From: Rosellinia necatrix
Lineage: Eukaryota > Ascomycota > Sordariomycetes > Xylariales > Xylariaceae
NCBI GenBank assembly: GCA_021209875.1
Contig: JAGYVD010000010.1
Location: 868,001 to 932,000, forward strand
Reading direction: 5' to 3'
Length of the DNA stretch: 64,000 nt
In this document: positions 10,573-21,322 of the stretch, piece by piece
Layout: every line of letters starts with the position of its first letter
Numbering within the stretch: the first letter of the stretch is position 1
The notes under the pieces: model-generated
Seen by the model: the letters and a program-made list of their open reading frames with translations, nothing else
Database searches by the model: none
Told to the model about the DNA's origin: nothing
Translations under genes and position numbers: made by a program

Positions 10573-11505
10573 CTAAGGGTCGTATACGGTGAGTTCCAGG
10601 CCGCCGGAGTATGGCAGCACCAGGGTACGGTAGGCGCTCCGATGGGTCTCGAGGTATTCATGAAACTCGCGGTAGCCATCGGCTGCCGAGACGACGTTGT
10701 CGCTTACAATGACCGCGCCCTTCTTCAGCCTGGGTTCGAGAACGCGAAGCGTGGGGAGCACCATCGGGGTCCAAACTGTTTTATTATTATTAATTTTTTT
10801 TTTTAACACATGGCCCCCGGGGGTAAGAAACACGTTTTGTCGCGTGGCTGAACGAAAAACACACAAATGGGACCAACAACAACAACAACAACCACAACAA
10901 CAACAACAACAACAGCGTAAAAGAAAAAAAACAAAGAACTTACTATCGAAAAGCACAAAGTCAATCTCCTCGGGCATATCAACGGCCAGCGTCCGGCGCA
11001 GGTCGCCCTCGCGCAGCTCGATCCAGGGCTCGACCTCCGGGCCGGCCTCCGCCCAGTGGCGGCGCGCGAGGGCGATCTTTCCGGGCTCGTTCTCCGTCGC
11101 GATGACCTTGGCGGCAGTGGCGGCGCCCCGGGGTCCAGACGCGTTCTGGCCGACGGCCAGGGCCAGGTAGATGGTGCTGAGGCCGAAGCTGGTGCCGGCC
11201 TCGACGACGCGCGCCGCGGACAGCGCGCGGCAGAGGTGGTAGACGAACAGCGCCTTGCCCTCCTCCAGCGCGATCATCTTGTCGCGCATCATGTCGTCGA
11301 ACCGCCGCTGGCAGTCCGCCAGCGCCGCCGCCTCCCCCGCCGCGCCGTGCTCCGCCATGGCCGCCGTGAGCGCCTCCAGTGGCCCGCCGGCCCGGTTGAG
11401 CTCCTCCTCCTGCGCCAGCGAGTCGGAGTGCAGGCGGCGGAGCAGGGCCTTGACCCGCTCCGACGCGTCGAGCGTCGAGGATGCGTTGATGGGCGTTGGC
11501 GTCAT
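10573..11505 (-). CDS. SAM-dependent O-methyltransferase (one intron)
   Basis: Predicted class I SAM-dependent O-methyltransferase of the small CCoAMT-like family (methyltransf_3 type), soluble, substrate unknown. Exons are 11505-10944 and 10775-10573, giving 254 residues. Residues 99-117 hold SAM motif I (VVEAGTSFGLSTIYLALA). VIATENEP (134-141) follows as the acidic SAM-ribose strand. The splice rebuilds FVLFDIWTPM (from 183), matching the family's metal/SAM-site pattern 'LLDIW'; next come RLKKGAVIVSDNV and the C-terminal HEYLETHRS..LPYSGGLELTVYDP. The intron (10776-10943, 168 nt, GTAAGT..CAG) is a multiple of three with no stop, so the gene also reads through as a 310-codon ORF. The retained segment would encode a poly-Cys stretch from a CAA repeat, so it is surely an intron. 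No biosynthetic-cluster partners lie nearby. Confidence 0.88.
   Translation of the reverse strand: MTPTPINASSTLDASERVKALLRRLHSDSLAQEEELNRAGGPLEALTAAMAEHGAAGEAAALADCQRRFDDMMRDKMIALEEGKALFVYHLCRALSAARVVEAGTSFGLSTIYLALAVGQNASGPRGAATAAKVIATENEPGKIALARRHWAEAGPEVEPWIELREGDLRRTLAVDMPEEIDFVLFDSKFFVFFLLRCCCCCCCGCCCCCWSHLCVFRSATRQNVFLTPGGHVLKKKINNNKTVWTPMVLPTLRVLEPRLKKGAVIVSDNVVSAADGYREFHEYLETHRSAYRTLVLPYSGGLELTVYDP
10874..10914. repeat. (CAA)n microsatellite inside the O-methyltransferase intron
   Basis: CAA/ACA trinucleotide run on the plus strand (TTG on the coding strand) within the 168-nt intron. Because the unit is a triplet, changes in repeat number keep the intron length a multiple of three. 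Confidence 0.9.
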
Positions 11506-11721
11506 GTTTTTTTCTTTTTTTTTTTTCCCCTTTCTCGTTCTCGGTGTCCGGTTGGGAATGGTTGGGTTTGGGTTTCGGTTTGGTTTATAGGTGTCTGGTT
11601 GTTCTGGCTCCCCTCGATGGGGGTCGTTCCACAGATGGTGGCGCGAAGATTGTATTTATAACTACATCCAGCGTAGCTCGAATCTGTACAAGTCTATTTT
11701 GTGCCTCCTTTACTCCGCTTC

Positions 11722-11831
11722 GAGGAGGAGAGAGGAGAGGAGAGAGGAGAGGAGAGGAGAGAGGAGAGGAGAGGAGAGAGGAGAGGAGAGAGAGAGGAGA
11801 GGAGAGGAGAGAGGAGAGGAGAGGGAGGGAG
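11722..11831. repeat. 110-nt pure purine (GAGGA)n tract
   Basis: Every base from 11722 to 11831 on the plus strand is A or G, arranged as GAGGA/GAGAG units. It lies about 220-330 nt upstream of the O-methyltransferase start codon, so it may sit in that gene's promoter. Long mirror-like polypurine tracts can form triplex (H-DNA); that is general knowledge and not shown here. Confidence 0.9.
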
Positions 11832-14800
11832 TGAGTCACATGCGCGCGCACGATGATCACGCTTCTCCGCGGAGCCGGCGTCCATTGTCTTAACGCGTAC
11901 GGGATTAGACTTTCATCTCATCAGGTAATAGTATTCTCGGTCTCGGTCTCGCCATCCGCAGACGCGGACGCGTCTTCCCCGCAGTTGTGCTGTAAGGTTA
12001 GGGGCGGACCGTCCGCACAGCTGCTTAGTTGCCAAGAACGTGCGGCGTAGCGTATAGGGGATACGTTCTCCCTCTTCCCCTCGCGCGATCCGGCCCCAAT
12101 GCCGAACAGGACATCTCTCATATCAACACCGGAGATGCTCCAACGGATGCGGTCGCCATATATTCAGATGGCAATACATTGCGAACACTAGCAGACATCG
12201 CGTCTCCGAGCCGGCCGCTTCCCCACCCCCTGAGAGGCACCAACCATGGGCTTGGGGGCAGATTATCGGCCTATCTCCTCATGTCATTTGCTATCTCTCG
12301 TTGTTTCGGCAGACCTACTTGCCGAGGAACCTCACGGAGACATCTCGAAGGGCGCGAGACTTCATGGCCGCTCCGATGGCAGGACTCGGTCAGACCCCTA
12401 AGCAAGCGAACAGTGCGATTGTCGCGAAACGCAAGTCGGCCACTAATATACTGTAACTAATAATATTCGACCATTGCAATGCACGTTCCCTTTTGTTGGA
12501 GCTTGTCACTAGAGGGCGCGTAGCGGGCCGGCGGTGGCCGACGGTGGCCGGGGTCCGGCCACGGACCGGGGGGACAGCAGCAATACCAAGTCCGTATACC
12601 GAAGTGAACCAAGCGCACCGCAGTCAAATAATTCCGGGTCTTCAGGGACGTTTCTCGGAATTTCGCGGGTCTCTTCGGACGGCTAACCTGCACCAAACGG
12701 GCGCCGTGGACCGCGGGACGCCGTTGGAGGCACCCACAAATACTCCGGTACTTCAATGCCGCGGACTACATACACACACGTAATCAAACAACGTCATTGG
12801 AGGAGGTACAAATAAGGCTTTAGAGCATCTATTACGTTTGCTGTTAGCTTCTAGGCGCTGCTATACCTACCTAGATGCTCGACGAACTGAATCTTGCCTG
12901 CTAGACATCAAAGGAGAGAAAGAAGATAGAGCAAGTGGCCCTAGTATGAAACTTATCACACCGAATCTTAAATAAAGCCCGGCGATACAATCGCGAGAGG
13001 CAGTACAGCTTAAATGCCTATTCTGTACGTTATTTCTAAGTCGGTGCCAGTTAGTACATGTTTCAAATGATAACCTACTACTGGCTTAGATGCAGGTCAT
13101 CACCTAGTTGTATCCGCTGCTCTTGGCCCTCCTATCCTAAAATAGCCCAGAGTAAGGGAGGCATCCAATAAGAAGACGTTCTATATATATGGTAGCCAAT
13201 GACCTCTCCCGCTCTCACGTGCTTCAATCGGAGACTCTAAATAACTAGCCGCACAACGAGTCCATTCACGGGTCCGTCTCAGTGTCGGTTCTCGACTACA
13301 ATCGAACCAACTTAGAGGGAAAGACCTTGTCCGCTACCCATTTCTTGATGCCGCGTGCAACACGCCAACGCAGTGTGCGAATAGCCTTCCAAAAATCTCC
13401 GTCAGCAGTGCCGCACTCAACGGCCCCATGATACGGTAGAGGTGAAGCGTCACGGAGCCAAGCCCCGGGCTCCGGGCCTCCACCGGACCTCCACCGGGCA
13501 CGGGCCAGAATACCCTGTATACAATCTGAAACAGCGGGCGACTACCTTACGAAAATAACTTCTCTCTTTGCGCAATAACATGAACCATCATTGAAACTAT
13601 CAGCACTCAGAATAGGCAAAAGGGGCCAAGAACCAATGTATTCGTACTACCGATTAGAGTATCATATCACTCCAAACCTAGCTCAACAATCGCCTGTCAA
13701 ACTATTCATCAGGTATTCGTTTTCTCCTAAATTTCTTTTTATATATATAAAAAAAAATTCATTGAACAGGTAAACAGATGTTAGTTGTCGATTTATTGGC
13801 ATTATATCAACCATTAACCAAGAAATGAACATTGAAATAGTAGCATACTTTAAAAGCGAGTTAGTGATAATATCTTCACAATTTATTGTTGCTTAGGTCT
13901 TTACGAGATAACGCATGTCGTGCCGTGGTGCTCCGCCATCTCGAAAAAAAAAATTGTTTGAACTTGGGCTTTCTGAGTTTAAGACAAAATGAGCTACTTC
14001 GTCGCACGAGTTATTCTACTGTACTATTGGAAAAATTAATTTGTGATTACGACGTTTCAACCTGCCACCAGCGTCTCAGTAGAGTTGTCTCATTGTTATC
14101 GCAAATGAAAGACTAAACCAGAACATATTTTACAATCGTCTGTGCTAACAGTGTTTCAGTTCAGCCCATCTGCTTCACGCCTCGTCGAACCATCCCACTT
14201 GCGGTTGTTCTCACAGAGCTTATTTTATACTTAGTATTGTAACGTGGATGAAAAAACAACAAATTAATAAATGTGAGGTTTTCGGTAAGTGGATATTGGA
14301 AGAGTGGGATTTGTCGTTCAAATCATGAGACATAGAAAAGGGGAGAATAAAACCCAACCTAACAACTTGCAGTTGCAGTTTCTTCGCTCTATCATACCAC
14401 AGGGTTGGTTTTAATGACGTATTAGAATGCACTGGCGCAATTATTTCCTCCAAAGCCGGTGTCTGCTGCCGAGAGAGAAAAAGAGGGAAAAAAAAGAAAA
14501 GAAAGAAATCCTAGCCGATGCGTCGTGAGGGGTCATGAGTTGTCATCGCTACAGCTGACTTGTGAAGCTATATTCCTATACAAGGAAGAGGTCGGGTGGG
14601 CGATGAATAGGTTACCGGATCGGCAATAAAGGAGGTAAATCACTGCCGCTGAATCGACATATCGCCTTACGAACTATGCCATGGTATACATACCCTCAGA
14701 AAGAGGGGTTCTAGCCAACCAATAATATAGCATTGACTGTAATGTTATGCAGCAAGTGACCAAACACTCATAGCCTTGTTTTTAGTCACGAAGAGGCAAT

Positions 14801-17275
14801 GTCATTCCTTGGCCTCGTTCACAGGCGGGCCATCCATAACTAACGTTGATAGCTAGATACCTCGGTAACGTTTAATCCGCGTAATCAGCCCCCCCCCTAG
14901 CCTGCAAGTTCTACTTCCTAACGCTCACCGACTATCGCGTAAGGCTAACAATTATAGCCATGTGATCAACTGATGACGACGACCCTACAGTGTTGTTATA
15001 CGCGCAATCAGCCGCATGGAAGCAACTCACCCCGTCAACTAGTGCGAAGGGAGTATTCTAGATGGCGATGGGCTCCCTGCCCATCTATGTACACGTCGTC
15101 GGTCCGCTTTCCTGCCTTTTCGTCCTTTGGGGAACTAATGATGGAGAGAAGGTTCTAGCTACGATGCCGCGTGTAGCATACAATAGGGCCTCTACAAGAG
15201 TAAGTACGTGAAAGGAGGAAAACACTTAGGCGAAAAACAAGTCCGAAATCGCGCGCACCGCTTATGCCACAACTGGAATTAATTACCGTGTTTAGGGTTA
15301 GGTTGCTTTGTGTCCCGGACACCCACACGGGAGGGAATGAGCTATTTTCCACCCTGGACAACCCGAGGCACAAAGGGAATTAGAAATGTGAAATGCCTGT
15401 GATTGCCTCAAAACGTAGTTGATGACAATAATAGCTCATCGTGCGATACTCAACCAACAATGTGTCTCACCTACAATACTAACCACCAACCAACACATAT
15501 TTGATGGAAAAGAATTTTTCTGGTCAAGGCTTATTCTACCGAAGAGAATGAATCCCTCATCTATAGACACGGCCTCCCCTTCAAACCACGCCAACTTAAC
15601 TGCGGGTGTATACCAACATGACCAGCTCACGAGGCCCGGCCTCGCAGCCAACTAAGGCCATATTATTATTATTATAATACCCCCTACCGAGGCGCGAGGA
15701 CGCAGGCTACGAGATGGCTGGTAGTATCGACAGGCCAAAGCCCCCTCCTCCCTTCCCCCCTTCCCCCCCAAGAACGAACCCGGGCCAGGACGTAGCCCAA
15801 TTCACCGCAAGACGCAGCCGGGGCGAACGTCGGATCCTTTATAAGCAAAGCGGCCAGAGCACAGGCAGGAAATCGGACGAGCCATGCATACGCGGCGGGC
15901 GGGCTGCCGCGGGGCGAGGGTAAGCGTGCCAATGGGCTCCCGCCTGAGCCCTAGGAGACGAGTTGGAGGGGCTTACGTGGTTCGGGGTTCGCGTAGGGTC
16001 GTGGGTTAAGTGTGGTGTAGGAGAAAGTGATCCAATGGCATGCCTGCCGGGAATGGCCTCAGCTCGGAAAGCTCTGCGTGGCCCGGAGATCTAAGGGACA
16101 GAGCCCATCGGCGGCAAAAATTAAAAAAAAATAAAAATAAAAATAAATAAGATGGAGATAGCAAATGAGCCCTTCCTGCTCAGGCCACCCATACCCAATT
16201 TTAGACGGAAATGCCCTCCCTCCCTCCCCTATGATGTACGCTATAGAGGGGCTATAGTGTCCACTATATCGGAGACGAGATGAGTTGATATCGGGATCAT
16301 GGTTCCCCCTGTGCTTCTTGCGGAGATGTGACTCGACAACATACCACTCCTGGTGTTTCGTCCCGGACACCTGGACGAACAGGGCGGGGTTCTAGCTCCT
16401 GCAGGGGAAAGAGGACTTTGTCCGGCTGCAGTAGGTGATTCACATAGAGCACGCAAGTATGAAGGGCACATTTAGGAAGGCCAGAATATTGTCTGCCTTC
16501 GTCCCAAGTTTATCATGTGTTTCAGAGGAGGGTTACATTCACGTTACCTACGAGGGCTTCCTATCGTCATACACACGGATATATGCACCGGGATGGAGCT
16601 GAACAGGATGGACAAATGAAATCAAAACTTATCATCTGTACCCGAGTGACTGTTTGACGGTACGGATAGGCAGGCAAGTGGAGTTGCGTCGGTGAGAGCG
16701 TCAACATGGCCACTCTTTAATTATCGAGTCGGTTATACACGTACAACTTGGTCATCTCGACATGTTGTCCGGGCTAGCTGGCCATCGCTGGCCTGACTAA
16801 TGCGAGAAGTGACGCAACAATAACCTTATCTAGGCAATGAGGGGTGCGACTGGACTTGCTGGACTGCCGTAGACTAACGTAAGGTATGGCTCTTTGACAC
16901 CGGATGTCTGACGGGAAGAAGATTTCCTAGTCAGAGAGAGGAAAGAGGAGGGGCCATCATACAACTTGCCTCGCTGGGCAGTACTGGGCAGTGTATGAGT
17001 CCGGGGAAAGTAGGTGACGCGGCACGAGGCTTGCTGATCCTGACGCCGAGTGAATCGGACTGTGAATCGGACTTATGAATCAAGCTACCCATTCACATTG
17101 TGAACCAGGCGGTCGGGAGTTAGTACGAATGCTTGTTTCTCCCCCGGCGGAAGAGGCTCTGGGATTCCTCTCTCTAGCTTTGGTGATGTGTATATTATTC
17201 AACATCAACATCGGCGACCATGGGGATGTGTTCGCAACTAAACCTGCTCTACTACACACCTAATATACTTGGATG

Positions 17276-17285
17276 TATATAAAAG
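17276..17285 (+). promoter_or_regulatory. Orphan TATA box (TATATAAAAG)
   Basis: A near-ideal TATA element inside the gene desert, followed by GC-rich DNA and no convincing ORF. It could be chance or could drive a noncoding transcript. Confidence 0.25.
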
Positions 17286-17360
17286 CAGGGGTGGCGGTAC
17301 TCGTCAGCTGGAACAACATCTCGAGCCCTATTGGTGCTTCTTGATCAGTACGGAGCGGAT

Positions 17361-17403
17361 GGCACTGGGCACTGGGCACTGGGCACTTAGCACTTAGCAC
17401 TTA
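17361..17403. repeat. GGCACT(G/TA) heptamer array
   Basis: Tandem GCACTGG units change into GCACTTA units, about six copies in all. Spacer DNA. Confidence 0.8.
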
Positions 17404-18258
17404 CACAGTGGTGTGATGATCCATGTGGCGATTATTCTGGGCATTTCCACTACATACGGTAACATACCTATTATAGACCTGCCTACACTGCTAACAGAGC
17501 TATTATGTAGTGTACAAGTAAGTGGCAAGTATGTAGTGTAAGTGACTAGTGCGGACTGGGTCGAGGGTTAAAATGACGATGTGGGACATCCGTCTAATAA
17601 ATACCACTATCAGACTACTCTGTGGTGCGCTATGCAGAATAAAGTGAAAAGCACAGACAAACAGACGGTTGGGACTTGGTCCGATTGAGTAGATGATGGT
17701 GAACATAGCAACTTGCTATTGGGCAGAGCACCGGGCCTCCGCGTGGAGAGGCCGCTAAATTGGGTGGTCAGGGACCCGCTAGTACCTACCTCTTAAGGTC
17801 CCTTGCCCTGTGCTGCTTGAGTGCTACTGGTCGGTACTGGTGCTGCAGGCCGTGGGTTCCATGTGCCCCGAATTGGCTGAGACACGCAAGCCTTGCGCCG
17901 CTGACGCGTCAAAAAGGCGAAGACCCACGTGACGTACAGGTCGTACTACATCTACATGCATACCATGAGCTCTGAGGTACGGAGGTACTGAGGTACTGAG
18001 GACACAACGTACTCGCTATTTATTACTTAGGTTAGATAAGTAAAGTGCCTATTTAGGGAATTCATGGGCAGAGCAGTGCGGCGTAGAACGGTCCGAGCAA
18101 CCGTCGATCAGACCGGTATTGAGTATGCTAGTTATGTGTCCAGGCCGGCGAGGAATTTAGTTATCGCACACAAAGTGACCGAGAGCGTTGAGAATTGCGT
18201 CGTGTAATCCAGTAATTCAGGGTAACTACCCCGAATGGATATTTCAGAAGTGGTGCAC

Positions 18259-18338
18259 AGTGGTGGTCAGTGGTGGTCAGTGGTGGTCAGTGGTGGTCAG
18301 TGGTGGTCAGTGGTTGTCAGTGGTGGTCAGTGGTGGTG
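18259..18338. repeat. Decamer tandem repeat TGGTGGTCAG
   Basis: Seven complete 10-bp units in perfect register from 18261 to 18330, one of which has a single G-to-T change (TGGTTGTCAG), followed by a partial unit. The near identity suggests recent expansion. The open frames crossing it are by-products of the repeat. Confidence 0.92.
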
Positions 18339-19475
18339 GTGACCTGGAGTGGAATAAGGGTGTCTGTGGTCGTTCATCTCACCATGCATGTAAGAATCAA
18401 ACATCAATCTGCCCACCCCCAACCTGTGCATTCTCCTGGGTTTAGAGTTGAGGCTCTATTGCACCAAGATATGCTTAGCTTGAAGCCTTGTCATCTTGGC
18501 CTTTGCCCGATCGGCGCTGGTCTGTCAATTGCAACGACATCCTGTGCGCAGTTTTCATAGCCTCGCCTCGCCTCGCCTACTGCACATACCTGGGAGATAG
18601 ACAGAGGAGACCTCGGATGGAAATCCCGATGGCCTGAGCCGAGTGATATTAGTAGTGCTTGGCCCTCGTCGGTGTTGATTCGTACGGCAAAAGCAAGATG
18701 GAACCTTAACTTTCCGCCGACACGTCCTCCCCCCGCCATGACAGCATTGTAAGTTCGTACTAGAGCCAAATCCAACCTTGGTGTGCTGTATGTGCTGTAT
18801 GCGCTGTATATGATGGGCAACTATGGGGTAAGAGACAGAGAGGAAAACCGTGTTGTTGGGATACCCAGGCGAGCTTAAGCACTGGCTCTATCATCTGTAA
18901 ATGAAGCCCGAGAGTACCCATGGGATGGGCGATACCTGTGCATCTTTATAACATTAGCATGCAGCCAATTGACTAACCACCATAAGCGTGATGATATAGG
19001 TCCAACTCCGGCATGATCTTTCTTTAGCAATCCCCACCCATAATCCCCTCGGACACGACTGCACATGCATATGTAATATGTACATACATACCTAGGAAAC
19101 CTTCGAGTAGGTAGGTAGCAGCCAGATAGATAGGGGCTGTGCTGCCAATCATGGCATACGGCTCAGCCACTGGATGGTGTGCCGGAGTCGGGTTCACTGC
19201 CTCAGCTCTCTCTGGGCACGCGGGCCTCTGTTTCGGTCCACACGACCAATTGGGAATATGAAAAGTTCCCAGTTATGCACCGTCTATCGGTTTACAGGGT
19301 ATATCGTCTCAGGAAACCTCGGTTAAATACGACGCCCGCAACTGGCGACGCCCAGATAGGCTACTGGTGCTGGTGCTGGTACCAGGTCGAGCACCCCGAA
19401 GTCGAAGACGGTGACAAATTGGCGGCATATTGGCGACAGATCCGTGGCAAAGCTACCTGGTGTATACGACGGATA

Positions 19476-19520
19476 TACTACTACTATTATTACTACTACT
19501 ACTACTGCTGCTACTACTAC
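19476..19520. repeat. (ACT)n trinucleotide run
   Basis: ACT/ATT/GCT triplets, about 15 units. They create artificial poly-Tyr, poly-Leu and poly-Val ORFs in the overlapping frames. Confidence 0.85.
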
Positions 19521-20785
19521 GTACGCACGAGTACATACATACATACACTACATACAAGTGCGTTGAGCCTCCTGCTGTTGGTATGTCTGGTGGCGTCGTG
19601 CCGCCGGTTTTACGTGGACTGTACACGGCATACCGCATACCGCCGTCGTGTACACCCGAACAGACACCCAGAGCGAGCTCTCTCGCCCGCTGTGGTTCTG
19701 AATTGCACTGGTCCTACCTCATAACGCGTACGCCCACGCTCCTACTGGTCCGCCTATCGGCCTCTACCGACATGCGACTCGTCCTATGGCCGCGCTGTGG
19801 CGTTCTGAAATACCTGAAACGGATTAGGTGTGTAGAGGGTGTGGTCTGGAAATGCCTGTGGTACTGGGCAGATGCTGAGGCACGGAAGGAAGAAATGGGG
19901 AGGATATACCACATGCGAGGCTTGTTGCGTACTCTAGACGTCAAGGTGGTCCCGATATACCGACCACGAAAAGGTCGGAAGTGGGTGCAAACGGCAATGA
20001 TTGGCCGCAGCCTCCATGAGAGACGCGCGTCACCCAGATCAGGTCGAAGGGGAGGGGGTGTGGAGGGTTTCCGCATCCTCGCGAGCAGGCCCTGGCTAGC
20101 GTAACTGGCTAGCGTACCAGGCCAGGTCGCGCGCGAGGTCATTGTACAGTACACTACAGCAACTAGCGGAGGTCGTTGCTCTTGCTGCTGCTCCACGCCC
20201 GCCCGCTGGCTTCCAGGCAGAACAGACAGAACAGACAGAACGTTACAGCGCCGTAGCACAGAAGTAGGTACAAGCGAGCCTGACGCCAGCAGCAGCAGCC
20301 TTCCTGCTAACTAACCTTGCCATCGCACACGCACACGCACACCACACGCGCACGCCAACGTAGCCCGCCCCACAGGCACCCCCAATGCCAAGGCCCCGGA
20401 ATCTGTTCGGTAGGCGCATACATCGCACATACGACAAGATAGTGGTACCCGGGTACATTGCACCACCCCGAGCCACTACACCACTACCTGCTTCGGGTAT
20501 GTACACAGCACAGTCCACGTCCGCTTGCCAGGAGTACCTGCCTCCCTCCTCCTCCTCCAGCAATTCGCCTTTCAAGATCCAGGTCCCATCCTGTCCGACC
20601 CTCGACCTATCCATCTCGCCAAACCTCGCCATCCTCATATTCCTTCCCCCTGTAAAACTAATCGAGTCCCCTCCCCGTTCCGCCGCCCCATCTTTCTCTA
20701 CACTACCTAACCCAACCTGACCTGACCTGACCTTCGCTGTCCTGAGTCCGAGTCCGACTTGTCCCATTGTAGTCGTCGTCCTCAT

Positions 20786-20862
20786 CGTCGTTGTGGTAGT
20801 CGTAGTTGTTGTCGTCGCCATTGTTGTCGCCATTGTTGTCGCCGCGCCGCCGCCGCCGCCGC
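20786..20862. repeat. GTC/GTT/GCC trinucleotide run
   Basis: Compound triplet repeat with three copies of CCATTGTTGTCG-like 12-mers, ending in (GCC)n. It lies about 460 nt upstream of the PNG1 start codon and creates a spurious antisense poly-Thr ORF. Confidence 0.8.
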
Positions 20863-21322
20863 CTCCGCCTCCTGCCTGCGTCTGCCTGCGCCGAACCCGC
20901 CTACAAGTATATACTCGCTACCCCGGAGACTTCATCGACATCAACAGCCGCTCGAACGTCCGCCCGACCGATCGACCGATCAATTTCATTCCCTCGAGGC
21001 GAGATTGCCAGCGCGATTATTGGCAAGTCGATAGCCGTAGAACCGTAAGCAGCGAAGGAGAAACCAACGAATGTCGTTACCCGTCCGGTTCCAGTGGTAG
21101 GGGAGACTGGCTGCCTGCCTCCAGTTGAGCAAGCAAGCAAGCATACATACATACATACATTGTACGCATCAACCCGGTGGCGGCGTCTACTCTCTCTCTC
21201 TCTATCTCTCTCTTGCGTAACCACGGGCCGCTCTATCGCTCGCCTGTGCGCCTCCCTTTGATCATTTATCTTGTCTCCGACCGCGATATCCTGCTCTCGA
21301 TCCAGTCGGGACTTTATACACC

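Larger units (their letters stand above)
11506..21322. other. 9.8-kb gene desert
   Basis: No supportable gene on either strand. The longest ORFs either cross microsatellites (19430-20104 with poly-Leu, 20243-20833 with poly-Thr) or have arginine-rich, shadow-like composition (12029-12460). It contains several tandem repeats, listed separately, an AT-richer block near 13.5-14.5 kb, and an orphan TATA box at 17276. I saw no transposase or reverse-transcriptase motif and no long terminal or inverted repeats. The last 500 nt probably include the PNG1 promoter and leader. Confidence 0.55.

Noticed and set aside
10573..11505. O-methyltransferase as part of a secondary-metabolite cluster
   Set aside because: No PKS, NRPS, P450, transporter or cluster regulator in the surrounding 20 kb.
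12029..12460. 143-codon ORF in the gene desert
   Set aside because: Arginine-rich chance composition; overlapping frames are equally open; no motif.
18259..18338. Possible CRISPR-like array
   Set aside because: Units are directly adjacent 10-mers without spacers, in a eukaryotic genome; a plain minisatellite.
19430..20833. ORFs with poly-Leu and poly-Thr (19430-20104 plus; 20243-20833 minus)
   Set aside because: They arise from triplet microsatellites, and the rest of each frame is not protein-like.
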